DNA of 64,000 nucleotides from Agrobacterium vitis (GTDB taxonomy: Bacteria > Pseudomonadota > Alphaproteobacteria > Rhizobiales > Rhizobiaceae), in contig NZ_CP146242.1 in the NCBI RefSeq assembly GCF_037039395.1, positions 2,677,001 through 2,741,000 on the forward strand, given 5' to 3'. How positions within the stretch are numbered: position 1 is the first letter of the stretch; each line of letters begins with the position of its first letter. The notes beneath the pieces are model-generated. The model saw only the letters and a program-made list of their open reading frames with translations. It was not told the DNA's origin and searched no databases. Shown here piece after piece: positions 44,911 to 54,432 of the stretch. The position numbers and the translations under genes are program-made.

Positions 44911-45867
44911 ATGCTTCACTCCCGTAAGCTGCTTTATATAGACGAGATTGCCCGTTGCGGTTCAATTCGTAAAGCCGCCGCTAGACTTAACGTTGCATCT
45001 TCCGCTGTCAACCGGCAGATTCTGGCCCTGGAAGACGAGCTGGGCGTTCCCCTGTTCGAGCGTCTGCCGCGGGGCTTGCGGCTGACGGCGGCGGGGGAGC
45101 TGTGTGTGGAGCATATCCGCGAAGTTCTGAAGGGCTATGAACGTCTGGAAGCGCGTATCCGCAGCCTGAAAATGCCACAGGTGGGCAAGGTATCGCTGGT
45201 TGCCACGGTGGGGTTGGCCGCCGGTCCCCTGCCGGAAATAATCGCCCGGTTTCTGGACGCGCATCCGCGCATCAAGGTGCATTTGCGCAATGACAGCGGC
45301 TCTACCACTCTCAATCCGGTGCTGACGGGCGAAGTGGATATCGGGCTGGGCTTCAACATCCCGGCAACACCCGGTATTCGGACCATAGCCAATTTCGACA
45401 TCCCTGTCGGCGCGGTTTTACCGCCCGGTCATCCGCTGGCGCATGAAAAAGGCACGATCGATCTGGTCGATGTGGTGCAGGAAAAACTGGTGCTGGCCGA
45501 GCCGGGCACCAGCCTGCGCAATGTCATCAATCTGGCGCTTGCCAATCTGCCGCTGCCGGTCGAGCCCCTTTTGGAAACCAACGCCTCCGAACTGTTGAAG
45601 CAATTGGTCAAATGCGGCACGGCGCTGACCCTGCTCAACCCGCTGGATGTGATTGTCGAATGCCGCAAGGGCGAACTGGTGTTTCGCCCGCTGGCCGAGC
45701 CGCATTGCCGCCACCAGCCGATGAAATTGTTTGCCCGGGCGCGGGCGCCGCTCGATGCGGCGACCAGCCTGTTCGTTGAATATCTGGTTCAGGAAATCCA
45801 GGCTTTGGTGGAGGAATTGCAGGGCAGGGGGTATCTTGCCCCGGACCGTGGTTATTCCGGAGAATAA
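44911..45867 (+). CDS. LysR-family transcriptional regulator
   Basis: 318 residues from ATG 44911. The winged HTH (GSIRKAAARLNVASSAVNRQI) is preceded by the typical RKLLYIDEIARC, then FERLPRGLRLTAAGELCVEH. The C-terminal effector domain (VSLVATVGLAAGPLP, EVDIGLGFNIP) matches LysR folds. Divergent from the binding-protein gene, it most likely regulates the import-deaminase operon. Its 3' end overlaps the convergent creatininase gene by 16 bp. Confidence 0.9.
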   Translation: MLHSRKLLYIDEIARCGSIRKAAARLNVASSAVNRQILALEDELGVPLFERLPRGLRLTAAGELCVEHIREVLKGYERLEARIRSLKMPQVGKVSLVATVGLAAGPLPEIIARFLDAHPRIKVHLRNDSGSTTLNPVLTGEVDIGLGFNIPATPGIRTIANFDIPVGAVLPPGHPLAHEKGTIDLVDVVQEKLVLAEPGTSLRNVINLALANLPLPVEPLLETNASELLKQLVKCGTALTLLNPLDVIVECRKGELVFRPLAEPHCRHQPMKLFARARAPLDAATSLFVEYLVQEIQALVEELQGRGYLAPDRGYSGE

Positions 45868-46652
45868 AGCGCAGACAGCGGATAGTCCCTGACGTCACGC
45901 AAGAGCTGGATGAAGCCGGTCACCTGATGACGGCAAATCGCCTCACCCTTTTCCGCCGTGCCTTTCGAGGCATCGCCGACCACGCCAGCCGGGTTGAGAT
46001 CGTGGGCAATCCAGGCCAGCGAATGGGGCGGCAAGGGCTGGAGAAAATCCGAGTGCTCCTTCATCCATTCCGCTTTGGAGACGAAGTTTTCGGCCTTGTC
46101 CATCCGCACCAGTTCGGGGCGGAAATGCAGCATCAGCGAGGTTTCCACTTCGCCGCCATGAATGCCATAGCGGTTTTCATGATCGGAAATCATTCCCTCG
46201 GGATTGCCGAACCGGCTCCATTGGGTAGATACCACCGCCATCTTGTGGCGGACGCGCAATTCGCGCCCGACAATGCTCATGATGTCGACATTGCCGCCAT
46301 GGGAATTGACGATGACCAGCTTGCGCAGGCCCGCTTCCGCCACCTTGGCGCCGATCGCGGTCCAGGCCGCAATCAGCAGATCCGCACTGAGCGAGAGCGT
46401 GCCGGGGCCATAGACATGTTCATTGGCCTTGCCGATTTCCTGGGTGGGGAGAACCAGGAAATCCAGGTCGTCCGGACGCTGGTGCTTCAGTTCTGTCAAC
46501 ATGCCGTTGGCAATCGCCACATCGGTTGCAATTGGCAGATGTGGCCCATGCTGTTCGGTGGAGGCAATCGGCAAAACAGCGATGGTGCTGTCAGGTGACA
46601 GGCTGGCGAAATCATAGGTGTTCAGTTCATTCCAGTAAAATGGCTTGGTCAT
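45852..46652 (-). CDS. Creatininase-family hydrolase
   Basis: A 266-residue metallo-amidohydrolase: STEQHGPHLPIATD and NSHGGNVDIM supply family metal and substrate residues, with IHGGEVETSLML near the end. The family includes creatinine amidohydrolase and formamide hydrolases of flavin or pyrimidine breakdown. Although it lies across the LysR gene from the deaminase operon, the two probably work on the same type of cyclic amide. Confidence 0.87.
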   Translation of the reverse strand: MTKPFYWNELNTYDFASLSPDSTIAVLPIASTEQHGPHLPIATDVAIANGMLTELKHQRPDDLDFLVLPTQEIGKANEHVYGPGTLSLSADLLIAAWTAIGAKVAEAGLRKLVIVNSHGGNVDIMSIVGRELRVRHKMAVVSTQWSRFGNPEGMISDHENRYGIHGGEVETSLMLHFRPELVRMDKAENFVSKAEWMKEHSDFLQPLPPHSLAWIAHDLNPAGVVGDASKGTAEKGEAICRHQVTGFIQLLRDVRDYPLSALYSPE

Positions 46653-46954
46653 GATGCTTCCCCATTGATTGGCTAGAATCTGTCAAAATTGATTGGAACG
46701 GACGGAGCTTTCGATCTTTTTGTTATCGTTTGTCTTTTCACAAACGAAGGGGTCCATTTTTTCTCTCATAGTTCTAGGGATAAGCTCTGTTCATGTCGCG
46801 GAAAAGCATCGATTTGCGCGCGCCGCGATGCCGAAAAGTGTGCGATTCGAAACGCTGTTAACCTTAATGGTTGGTAATTATCACGATTGGCCCTGCGCGT
46901 GGTTGAGAAGCGATTGCGACAGGCGTAAAACGGTTGCGGGAAGCTGGAACCATT
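46653..46954. other. Gene-free region before the metallophosphatase
   Basis: 302 bp. I see no gene, RNA or clear repeat, only divergent promoter space for the creatininase and phosphatase genes. Confidence 0.5.
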
Positions 46955-47734
46955 ATGATAAAGTTGTTGCGTAGATTTCTCGACGTCGGATCGGAAACCG
47001 GTGTGGCTGGCATGCGTAGTCGTCTGGATATCGATCCCAAGGCGTTTTCCGCGATTTATGCGGTAGGGGATGTGCATGGTTGTTATGCTGAGTTGCTGGA
47101 GGCGGAATGCCGTATCCTGCACGATGCCGGCAGTATCGATGGTCCCAAGCTGATCGTGATGCTGGGTGATTATGTCGATCGCGGACCGTCCTCACGCCGG
47201 GTGATCGATCATCTGATGGCGCCGCTGGCGCCCGGTTTCGAGCGGATATCGCTTTGCGGCAATCATGACGATGTGTTCTGTCATTTTCTCGACGATCCCT
47301 CGGCCGGTCGTCGCTGGCTGGATTTTGGCGCGGCGGCCACGCTTTATTCCTATGGCATCGACATCGACCACGCCTTGCACCAGGCCGGTAGTTTCAAGGG
47401 GCTTTCCACGGAGCTGGCCCGCGCCATCCCTGAAAGCCATTATGCCTGGCTGAAATCCCTGCCGGTCATGCTCAAGGTCGGGCAATTTCTGTTCGTGCAT
47501 GCAGGCCTGAAGCCGGGCGTCGCGCTGGACACCCAGGCCGATGAAGACCTGATGTGGATCCGTGAACCCTTTCTCGGCCGTGGCCCGGAACTGCCCTATA
47601 CGGTCGTACATGGACATACCCCGACCGATACAGTCACCTTCGGCAAGAACCGGATCGGCATCGATACCGGTGCCTATGCATCTGGACATCTCGCCGTCTT
47701 GCGGATCGCCGATGGGCATACCAGCCTGATCTAG
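46955..47734 (+). CDS. Serine/threonine-type metallophosphoesterase
   Basis: 259 residues from ATG 46955; a TTG 21 bases upstream is another option. All PPP-family metal and phosphate motifs are present: GDVHGCYAEL, LGDYVDRGPSS, SLCGNHDD, FVHAGLKPGV and VVHGHTPTDTV. It resembles bacterial PrpA/ApaH-type phosphatases that dephosphorylate proteins or small molecules. Its stop codon lies inside the first of two long hairpins (47731-47807). Confidence 0.9.
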   Translation: MIKLLRRFLDVGSETGVAGMRSRLDIDPKAFSAIYAVGDVHGCYAELLEAECRILHDAGSIDGPKLIVMLGDYVDRGPSSRRVIDHLMAPLAPGFERISLCGNHDDVFCHFLDDPSAGRRWLDFGAAATLYSYGIDIDHALHQAGSFKGLSTELARAIPESHYAWLKSLPVMLKVGQFLFVHAGLKPGVALDTQADEDLMWIREPFLGRGPELPYTVVHGHTPTDTVTFGKNRIGIDTGAYASGHLAVLRIADGHTSLI

Positions 47735-47807
47735 TGGTCCGATTCCGACATTTGCCTCCGTTTGCAGCACCCTCGAGAGCAAATGTCGGAATCTTCAGGA
47801 CCACTAG
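47731..47807. repeat. Long hairpin E1 with CTAGTGG ends
   Basis: Arms: CTAGTGG then GATTCCGACATTTG at the left; CAAATGTCGGAATC then CCACTAG at the right. The loop contains GCACCCTCGAG. The TAG stop of the phosphatase gene is part of the left end. A related hairpin, opposite in orientation, follows 13 bp later. Confidence 0.75.
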
Positions 47808-47820
47808 TAAGTTACTGTTT

Positions 47821-47899
47821 CTAGTGGAATTTAAGAATTTGACATTTGATCCTCGAGGGTGCGGCAAGGGGGAATCAAATGTCAAATTCATTCCACTAG
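47821..47899. repeat. Long hairpin E2 with CTAGTGG ends (inverse of E1)
   Basis: Ends CTAGTGG / CCACTAG as in E1. Its arms, read on the minus strand, are GAATTTGACATTTG and CAAATGTCAAATTC around a loop containing GCACCCTCGAG. Where it differs from E1 in the arms, both sides change together, so pairing is kept. Confidence 0.75.
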
Positions 47900-47908
47900 A
47901 GCCTGTTA

Positions 47909-48814
47909 TCAGCGAGCAGTGGTTTGCGGTTTGCCCCATTCGGCCAGCGCGATGCCGCCGATCACCAGGCTGAGTGCCAGCATGTGGAAACCTTCCAGCT
48001 TTTCACCGACCACGGCGACCGACAGGATGGTGCCGAACACCGGTACAAGGTTGATGAACAGGCCGGCCCGGTTGGCGCCGATCATGTTGACCCCTGATAT
48101 ATAGAGTGTCTGCGACACCAGGGATGGCAGCAGGCCGCAAAACAGGATCAGTGCCCAGCCGGTGGCATCGGGCGCGATAAGGCTGCCAGTGCTGGCTTCC
48201 CAGGCAACCAGTGGCAGGGAGGCCAGCGCTGCCCCGAAGGCGAGGGCGGCCATCAGCGTCTTCCAGTGCAGTTCCGGCTTCCAGCGCAGCGCCACGGTAA
48301 AGATCGCATAGCACAGCACGGCCAGCAGCATCAGCGTATCGCCGAAATTCAGCCGCAGCGACAAAAGCGCCATCAGGTCGCCATGGCCTGCCGTCAGCGC
48401 CACGCCGATAAAGCTGATCAGGAAGCCAGCAATCTGGATGGCGGAGGCGGCAATCCGAAACAGCAGGAAATTCAACAGGAAGATCAGCACGGGAATGCCG
48501 CCCTGTTCGATGGCGCCATTGACGGCGGAGGTGTATTTCAGCGCCGAATAGAGAAAGCCGTTAAAGCCGGTATAGCCGATTGCACCGAGCGCCAGCAGCA
48601 GGGGGATATGACGGCGCACCACCGGCCAATCCGCCTTGATCTGACGGGAGGAAACCGCCAGCAGCAGCGTCAAGGCCAGCGACCAGCGACCCAGATTCAG
48701 CATCATCGGGCTGATATGGCCCACGGCCAGCTTGCCCGCCACGGCATTGCCGCCCCAGAACAAGGTCGTCAGCACCAGATAGGCATAGGCTTTGATTTGC
48801 ATCTGATCGTTCAA
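47909..48814 (-). CDS. EamA/DMT-family transporter
   Basis: A 301-residue inner-membrane protein with ten predicted helices in two EamA repeats (VLTTLFWGGNAVAGKLAVG at the start of repeat 1; AGLFINLVPVFGTILSVAVVGE in repeat 2). DMT transporters export metabolites or amino acids. Substrate unknown. It is a single gene, between the hairpin pair and the purA leader. Confidence 0.9.
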   Translation of the reverse strand: MNDQMQIKAYAYLVLTTLFWGGNAVAGKLAVGHISPMMLNLGRWSLALTLLLAVSSRQIKADWPVVRRHIPLLLALGAIGYTGFNGFLYSALKYTSAVNGAIEQGGIPVLIFLLNFLLFRIAASAIQIAGFLISFIGVALTAGHGDLMALLSLRLNFGDTLMLLAVLCYAIFTVALRWKPELHWKTLMAALAFGAALASLPLVAWEASTGSLIAPDATGWALILFCGLLPSLVSQTLYISGVNMIGANRAGLFINLVPVFGTILSVAVVGEKLEGFHMLALSLVIGGIALAEWGKPQTTAR

Positions 48815-49179
48815 CCTCTGCGCGTCGCCAATTTCGATGCATTTTGACTACTGCATAATTCCTGAAACCGGAATCGATTTCAGGAATTATGCAATCGTAA
48901 AATTGTGTTGCACCGTCATATGTCTCTGCCATGCAAAAAGCCGGATTAACGCGCATAAACGTGTCGCTTTCCGCAAAACAACACAGTATAGATGCGCGGG
49001 TTTGGGGACGCGCAGGCGCGAAAACGCGCTGCCTTGACTGGAAACCTGTTCAGGACGATCTGCTTCAGGGTGAATGGCGGCGCGCAGCAGACAGAACGTG
49101 TGACGGCTTACGGCTTTATCAACCGCCAGCGCTGTCGCGAGGCGAAGTTACGCTTGAGGCGTAAAGACAGGATTTTGAA
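48815..49179. other. 365-bp region upstream of purA
   Basis: No gene seen. A 44-bp palindrome (48852-48895) lies near the EamA start. The remaining 280 bp upstream of purA contain no recognised riboswitch. GTAAAGACAGGATTTTGAA immediately precedes the purA start and includes a plausible ribosome binding site (CAGGA). Confidence 0.5.
48852..48895. repeat. Family B hairpin, partial copy
   Basis: CTGCATAATTCCTGAAACC paired to TTTCAGGAATTATGCA. It matches only the first hairpin of the composite repeat at 37668 and 61556; the second part has decayed or was never present. Confidence 0.65.
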
Positions 49180-50478
<1,299 letters not shown>

Positions 50479-50537
50479 GGTTAGAGTTGAATTAATTTGT
50501 CTTGTCGGCCTGCGCCGGTGATCACGAGAAAGTACGG

Positions 50538-52709
50538 ATGGCAGATTTCGTAGCAGTTATTCGGCGCGCCGTTGATGGCCTGTCGAACAATACCCCGGAA
50601 ATGCGCGTAAAGGTGTATGAGAAGGCTCGCGGCGCAGTGATGCGGCAGCTGGACAATATGACACCCAAGCCGTCGGAAGACATGCTGCGCCGCCAGCTGG
50701 ACAAGCTTGACGCCGCGATTGCCGAGGTCGAGGCAGATTATGCCGAGGCTCTTCCTGCTGTGGAAGAGGATGCCTATGAGCCGGAGCCGGCCTACGAGCC
50801 AGCACCGCCTTATGAACCTGAGCCGGAACCAGAACCCGTTCATCATGAGCCGGAGCCTGTTGAGGAACCGGCGCATGAGCCCGAATATGTGCACCAGCCT
50901 GAACCTGTTCATGAGCCGGAGCCGGCTTATGTTCCAGCGCCTGCCCCAGCACCTGTCTATGTGCCGGAACCAGCGCCTGAGCCGGTTTATGAGCCGGAGC
51001 CAGAACCTTATACGCCAGAACCGGCCCGCATTCCGCCTGCTATTTGGGAGAATGAAGAGCCTGCCCAGCCAGCAGTGTCTCCTGCGGCTCTAGCGCCAGC
51101 CGCAAAGCCTTCGGCACCACAGAAACACTCGATGGATGAATGGCTGGAAAGCCATTTGGAAAGCTCGCCAGTTCCTCCGGCACCTGTCCATTCCTCTCCG
51201 GCCCAGTCCTTTGAGACACAGCCGCAGTCGCGCCAGGACGATGCGCAGGAGCCAGCGGTCTACCCCGCCATTCCACCGGCACGCCAGCCTGTGTTCGATG
51301 AAGCCGAGGCGCTGGGCGCTTTCGACGCTTTCGTGCGTGACAACAAGCAGCCTGCATCGCAGGGTGGCTCCTTCTCACAAGCTGGTCATGACGATCCGAA
51401 GGATCTTCTGGACTGGAGTGACAAGCATCAGAACACCAGCTTCGGCACGCCTGTCGGCCAGGCATCCGACAACGAGGAAAATGCCGCTCGCAATGGAGCC
51501 TCTCCAAAGCAGGCAGGCACGAGCAAGGCAGGCGAAGATCCTGCCTGGTTCGATGATTTCGTGGCCGCCCAGCCTGTGCCACCGGCGGCAGCTAAAAAGC
51601 AACCGCGCACCGCCGCGCCGGACCGAAGCAGTTCCTCCGAAGACATGGCAGCCGTGCTGGCCAAGGCCAACAGGAAGGCGGGGCTGCGCACCAAGAAATC
51701 CCGTCGGACCGCGCCTTACATCATCACTGGCGTGCTGATCCTGTTGATCGGCGGCGGTGGCTACTACGCCTATGCCCATCGTGACAATCTGCCGGGCGCC
51801 ATCGCCGGGTTGAAGCAGACCGTGACAGGATTGTTTGCCTCGAAGGGCTCGTCACCAGCGTCCACACCATCTTCGCAGACGGGCAGCGCGGACGCCGGAA
51901 AGCCGGCGGCTGTTCCAGCGTCAACCGGCGATGCCGGGGCGGCGGGTGAAAAATTCACCCAGAAGCTGATGCCTGACGGTACGGAAGTGGATGAGGGCGC
52001 CTCGAACGCTGCCGCCAATAGCGGCGAGGGCCGTTCGGTGGCCCAGCAGAATGGCGGAGCCAATCCGGCAGCGCCAGTGTCCGGCGGTGCGGCCAGTGCG
52101 CCGGCTACCACCACGCCTGTGCAGGGTGCGCCCTTCACCGTGCCGGAAAATGGCCAGAAGGCCTATCTCTACGAAGAGCGGCTCGGCCAGACGACGCCGA
52201 CCACCGTGCAGGGCTATATTGTCTGGGAAGCCCGACATGAGACTGGTGACAGCGGCAAGCCGGAACCGGAAATCCAGGGCAAGCTGACGATCCCCGAGCG
52301 GGGCCTGACAGCGCTGATTACCTTCAAGCGCAATACCGACAGCTCGCTTCCCGCCAGCCACCTGATGGAAATCGTCTTCTCGGTGCCGCAGAATTTCGAA
52401 GGTGGCGGCATAGACAGCGTTCAGCGCGTTGCCATGAAGGCAAGCGAGCAGGATCGCGGCGATCCGATCGTGGCGGTGCCTGCCAAGATCACCGACGACA
52501 CGTTCATGATCGCCTTCAACGATTTTGCCGAAGTGGTGGCCCGCAATGTCGATCTGTTGCGTGGCCGTGACTGGATCGACATCCCCGTTACCTATCGCAA
52601 CGGTCGCCGCGCGCTGATTACCCTCGACAAGGGTGCCGCTGGCAAGCCGATCTTCGACAGTGTCATCAGGGAATGGGCAGCGCTCGGAAACAATCGCAGC
52701 GGCGGGTGA
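50538..52709 (+). CDS. Large proline/glutamate-rich single-pass membrane protein
   Basis: About 723 residues from ATG 50538. Residues 1-70 are helical (MADFVAVIRRAVDGLSNNTPE). Residues 75-180 are an extended PE/PAP repeat region (YEPEPAYEP-type units) followed by a Pro/Ser-rich linker to about 380. One membrane helix lies near 393-415 (YIITGVLILLIGGGGYYAY). The periplasmic C-terminal half ends in a compact, conserved-looking domain (LMEIVFSVPQNFEGGGIDS, DWIDIPVTYRNGRRALITLDKG). The layout is like TonB-type spacers that cross the periplasm, but no TonB domain is visible. The protein is typical of Rhizobiales genomes beside purA. Function unknown. Confidence 0.82.
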   Translation: MADFVAVIRRAVDGLSNNTPEMRVKVYEKARGAVMRQLDNMTPKPSEDMLRRQLDKLDAAIAEVEADYAEALPAVEEDAYEPEPAYEPAPPYEPEPEPEPVHHEPEPVEEPAHEPEYVHQPEPVHEPEPAYVPAPAPAPVYVPEPAPEPVYEPEPEPYTPEPARIPPAIWENEEPAQPAVSPAALAPAAKPSAPQKHSMDEWLESHLESSPVPPAPVHSSPAQSFETQPQSRQDDAQEPAVYPAIPPARQPVFDEAEALGAFDAFVRDNKQPASQGGSFSQAGHDDPKDLLDWSDKHQNTSFGTPVGQASDNEENAARNGASPKQAGTSKAGEDPAWFDDFVAAQPVPPAAAKKQPRTAAPDRSSSSEDMAAVLAKANRKAGLRTKKSRRTAPYIITGVLILLIGGGGYYAYAHRDNLPGAIAGLKQTVTGLFASKGSSPASTPSSQTGSADAGKPAAVPASTGDAGAAGEKFTQKLMPDGTEVDEGASNAAANSGEGRSVAQQNGGANPAAPVSGGAASAPATTTPVQGAPFTVPENGQKAYLYEERLGQTTPTTVQGYIVWEARHETGDSGKPEPEIQGKLTIPERGLTALITFKRNTDSSLPASHLMEIVFSVPQNFEGGGIDSVQRVAMKASEQDRGDPIVAVPAKITDDTFMIAFNDFAEVVARNVDLLRGRDWIDIPVTYRNGRRALITLDKGAAGKPIFDSVIREWAALGNNRSGG

Positions 52710-52948
52710 TTAAAACTCGCCGCCGCCTATGCTCCCTATGCTCCGTCGTTTGCGGCGGCCTGAGGTCGGGGACATTATGTCGGGTGAAGCCGACGCGCTT
52801 TGCGCATGAGACGTTGCCTCAGGAAAGGTGGAACCGCGTTTCCCCGAAAAGGCAAACGTCAACAAAACTCACGCAAGTCTGTCTGGTTCAACCTGAACCT
52901 GACAGACTCGCCTGAAACACTGGAGGTTTCGGTCGAAATTCTCTGTCT
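52710..52948. other. Intergenic region with hairpin
   Basis: 239 bp without a gene. A 14-bp hairpin with one mismatch (GTCTGTCTGGTTCA / TGAACCTGACAGAC, 52877-52907) lies between the convergent membrane-protein and MFS genes and could terminate both. Its right arm recurs at 11880. Confidence 0.5.
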
Positions 52949-54217
52949 CTACGCCCCAATAGCGTGCCGCCTATGGGCTGGCAGTTCCGGTGCCACCTGT
53001 TTGTGATTGACGATGAACAGCAGTAGCGCCAGGGCAGCGATGCCGCCATGGACGAAATAGGCGAGCGAATAGCCGCCCTTTTCAGTCAGCCAGCCTGCAA
53101 CGACATTGCTGGATGAGGCGCCGATGCCCTGGACGGTCATGACGGCGGCGAGGCCAACGTTAAAACGGCCAGAGCCGGACAGAATACGTTCCGCGGCAAT
53201 CGGCGTAGCGATGCCGATCAGCCCCGCCCCGATGCCATCGAGGATCTGCACCGGATAGATCGCGCCGAAGCTGGAAAAGCTACCGGCGATCATGCCCCGG
53301 ATCGGCAGGGCCATCAAAGCGATAAAGAACACCGACCGCAGTCCAAACCTTGCAATCATCCACGGTGCGGCGCAGGCGACGACAATCATCGCCAGTTGCG
53401 AGACACCTGTGGTGATGGCGGTGGTCTTGAAGGGACTGTCGAGCTGGATGGAAAAGTTCTGGGCGATCAACCTGCTGATCGGCGCATTGCCAAAGTGAAA
53501 GATCATCAGGATCAGGGCGAGTACGATCAGCCCGCGACTATGCACCAGCATGGAATAGCCCGAGGGCTGGGCCGCCGCGTGACCCTCATCCTCAGCCGAT
53601 CTGCCCTTATCACTTAGCCCACGGGCGACATCCTGGTCGATTTCCTGGGGCCGGATTGTCAGGACTGCTGCAATGGTGGCAAGGGCGGAGGCGATCATCA
53701 GCCAGACAACGCCGTTCTGGCCGAAATAGCTGGTGAGGACGAAAATGCAGACCAGTGAGAATACATTGCCGGTATGATTCCATACTTCATTGCGGGAGAC
53801 CTGGTTGGAAAAGGCTCTTTCGCCGACCAGTCCCAACGTCATCCCCATCAGGGCCGGGCCGATCACCGCGCCCACCAGGGCCGTTGCCGATTGTCCGCCG
53901 AACACCGCCAGATTGTCGGGGCTCGCCAGTGTCCACAATGCGGCGGCTGTCACGAGTGTGACCGGCAGGATAATCAGCGTTCGCTTATAGGGGCTTGCAT
54001 CGACAACCGCGCCAAACAGTGGCGTGACCACCATGCCGAGCACGCCGCCCATCGTGGCGATGATACCCAGGGTCATCGGCGACCATCCATGGGTTGCCAG
54101 GAAGCCATCGAGGAAGGGGCCTAGCCCGTCGCGGGCATCGGCAAGGAAGAAGTTGAGGAAGGCAAGGGCAATGAGCGAGCGGCGGCTCGCGGAGACAATC
54201 TTGGACTGTGCGATCAC
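52949..54217 (-). CDS. MFS transporter
   Basis: A 422-residue major-facilitator protein with twelve predicted membrane helices. Features include FLNFFLADARDGLGPF, LGIIATMGGVLGM and the conserved loop-like DASPYKRTL. The group resembles sugar-phosphate or drug efflux MFS members with DARDGLGPFL, but substrate cannot be told. Convergent with the gene before and divergent from the permease gene after it. Confidence 0.88.
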   Translation of the reverse strand: MIAQSKIVSASRRSLIALAFLNFFLADARDGLGPFLDGFLATHGWSPMTLGIIATMGGVLGMVVTPLFGAVVDASPYKRTLIILPVTLVTAAALWTLASPDNLAVFGGQSATALVGAVIGPALMGMTLGLVGERAFSNQVSRNEVWNHTGNVFSLVCIFVLTSYFGQNGVVWLMIASALATIAAVLTIRPQEIDQDVARGLSDKGRSAEDEGHAAAQPSGYSMLVHSRGLIVLALILMIFHFGNAPISRLIAQNFSIQLDSPFKTTAITTGVSQLAMIVVACAAPWMIARFGLRSVFFIALMALPIRGMIAGSFSSFGAIYPVQILDGIGAGLIGIATPIAAERILSGSGRFNVGLAAVMTVQGIGASSSNVVAGWLTEKGGYSLAYFVHGGIAALALLLFIVNHKQVAPELPAHRRHAIGA

Positions 54218-54432
54218 GGGAGCGCTTTCGGAAAGGTTGAAAAATCAGGAGTTTAGCATGAATAGGCAGAAGCAGGCGCCTCGTTAATTTGCCAAATGCA
54301 AAATTGTTCCATGCCGCTTGCTCTTTGCGTATCCTGGACTAAATGGGTGATCTGATCTGACGCCGGTTCTCGGCGTCTGCCTGCCAGTCCTTTCCTTGGC
54401 CCTCGTTCCGGCCACGTCTTTTCGGATGTTTC

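Noticed and set aside
46689..46877. Small open frame of 62 codons upstream of the metallophosphatase
   Set aside because: No ribosome binding site, no family signal and it lies in promoter space.
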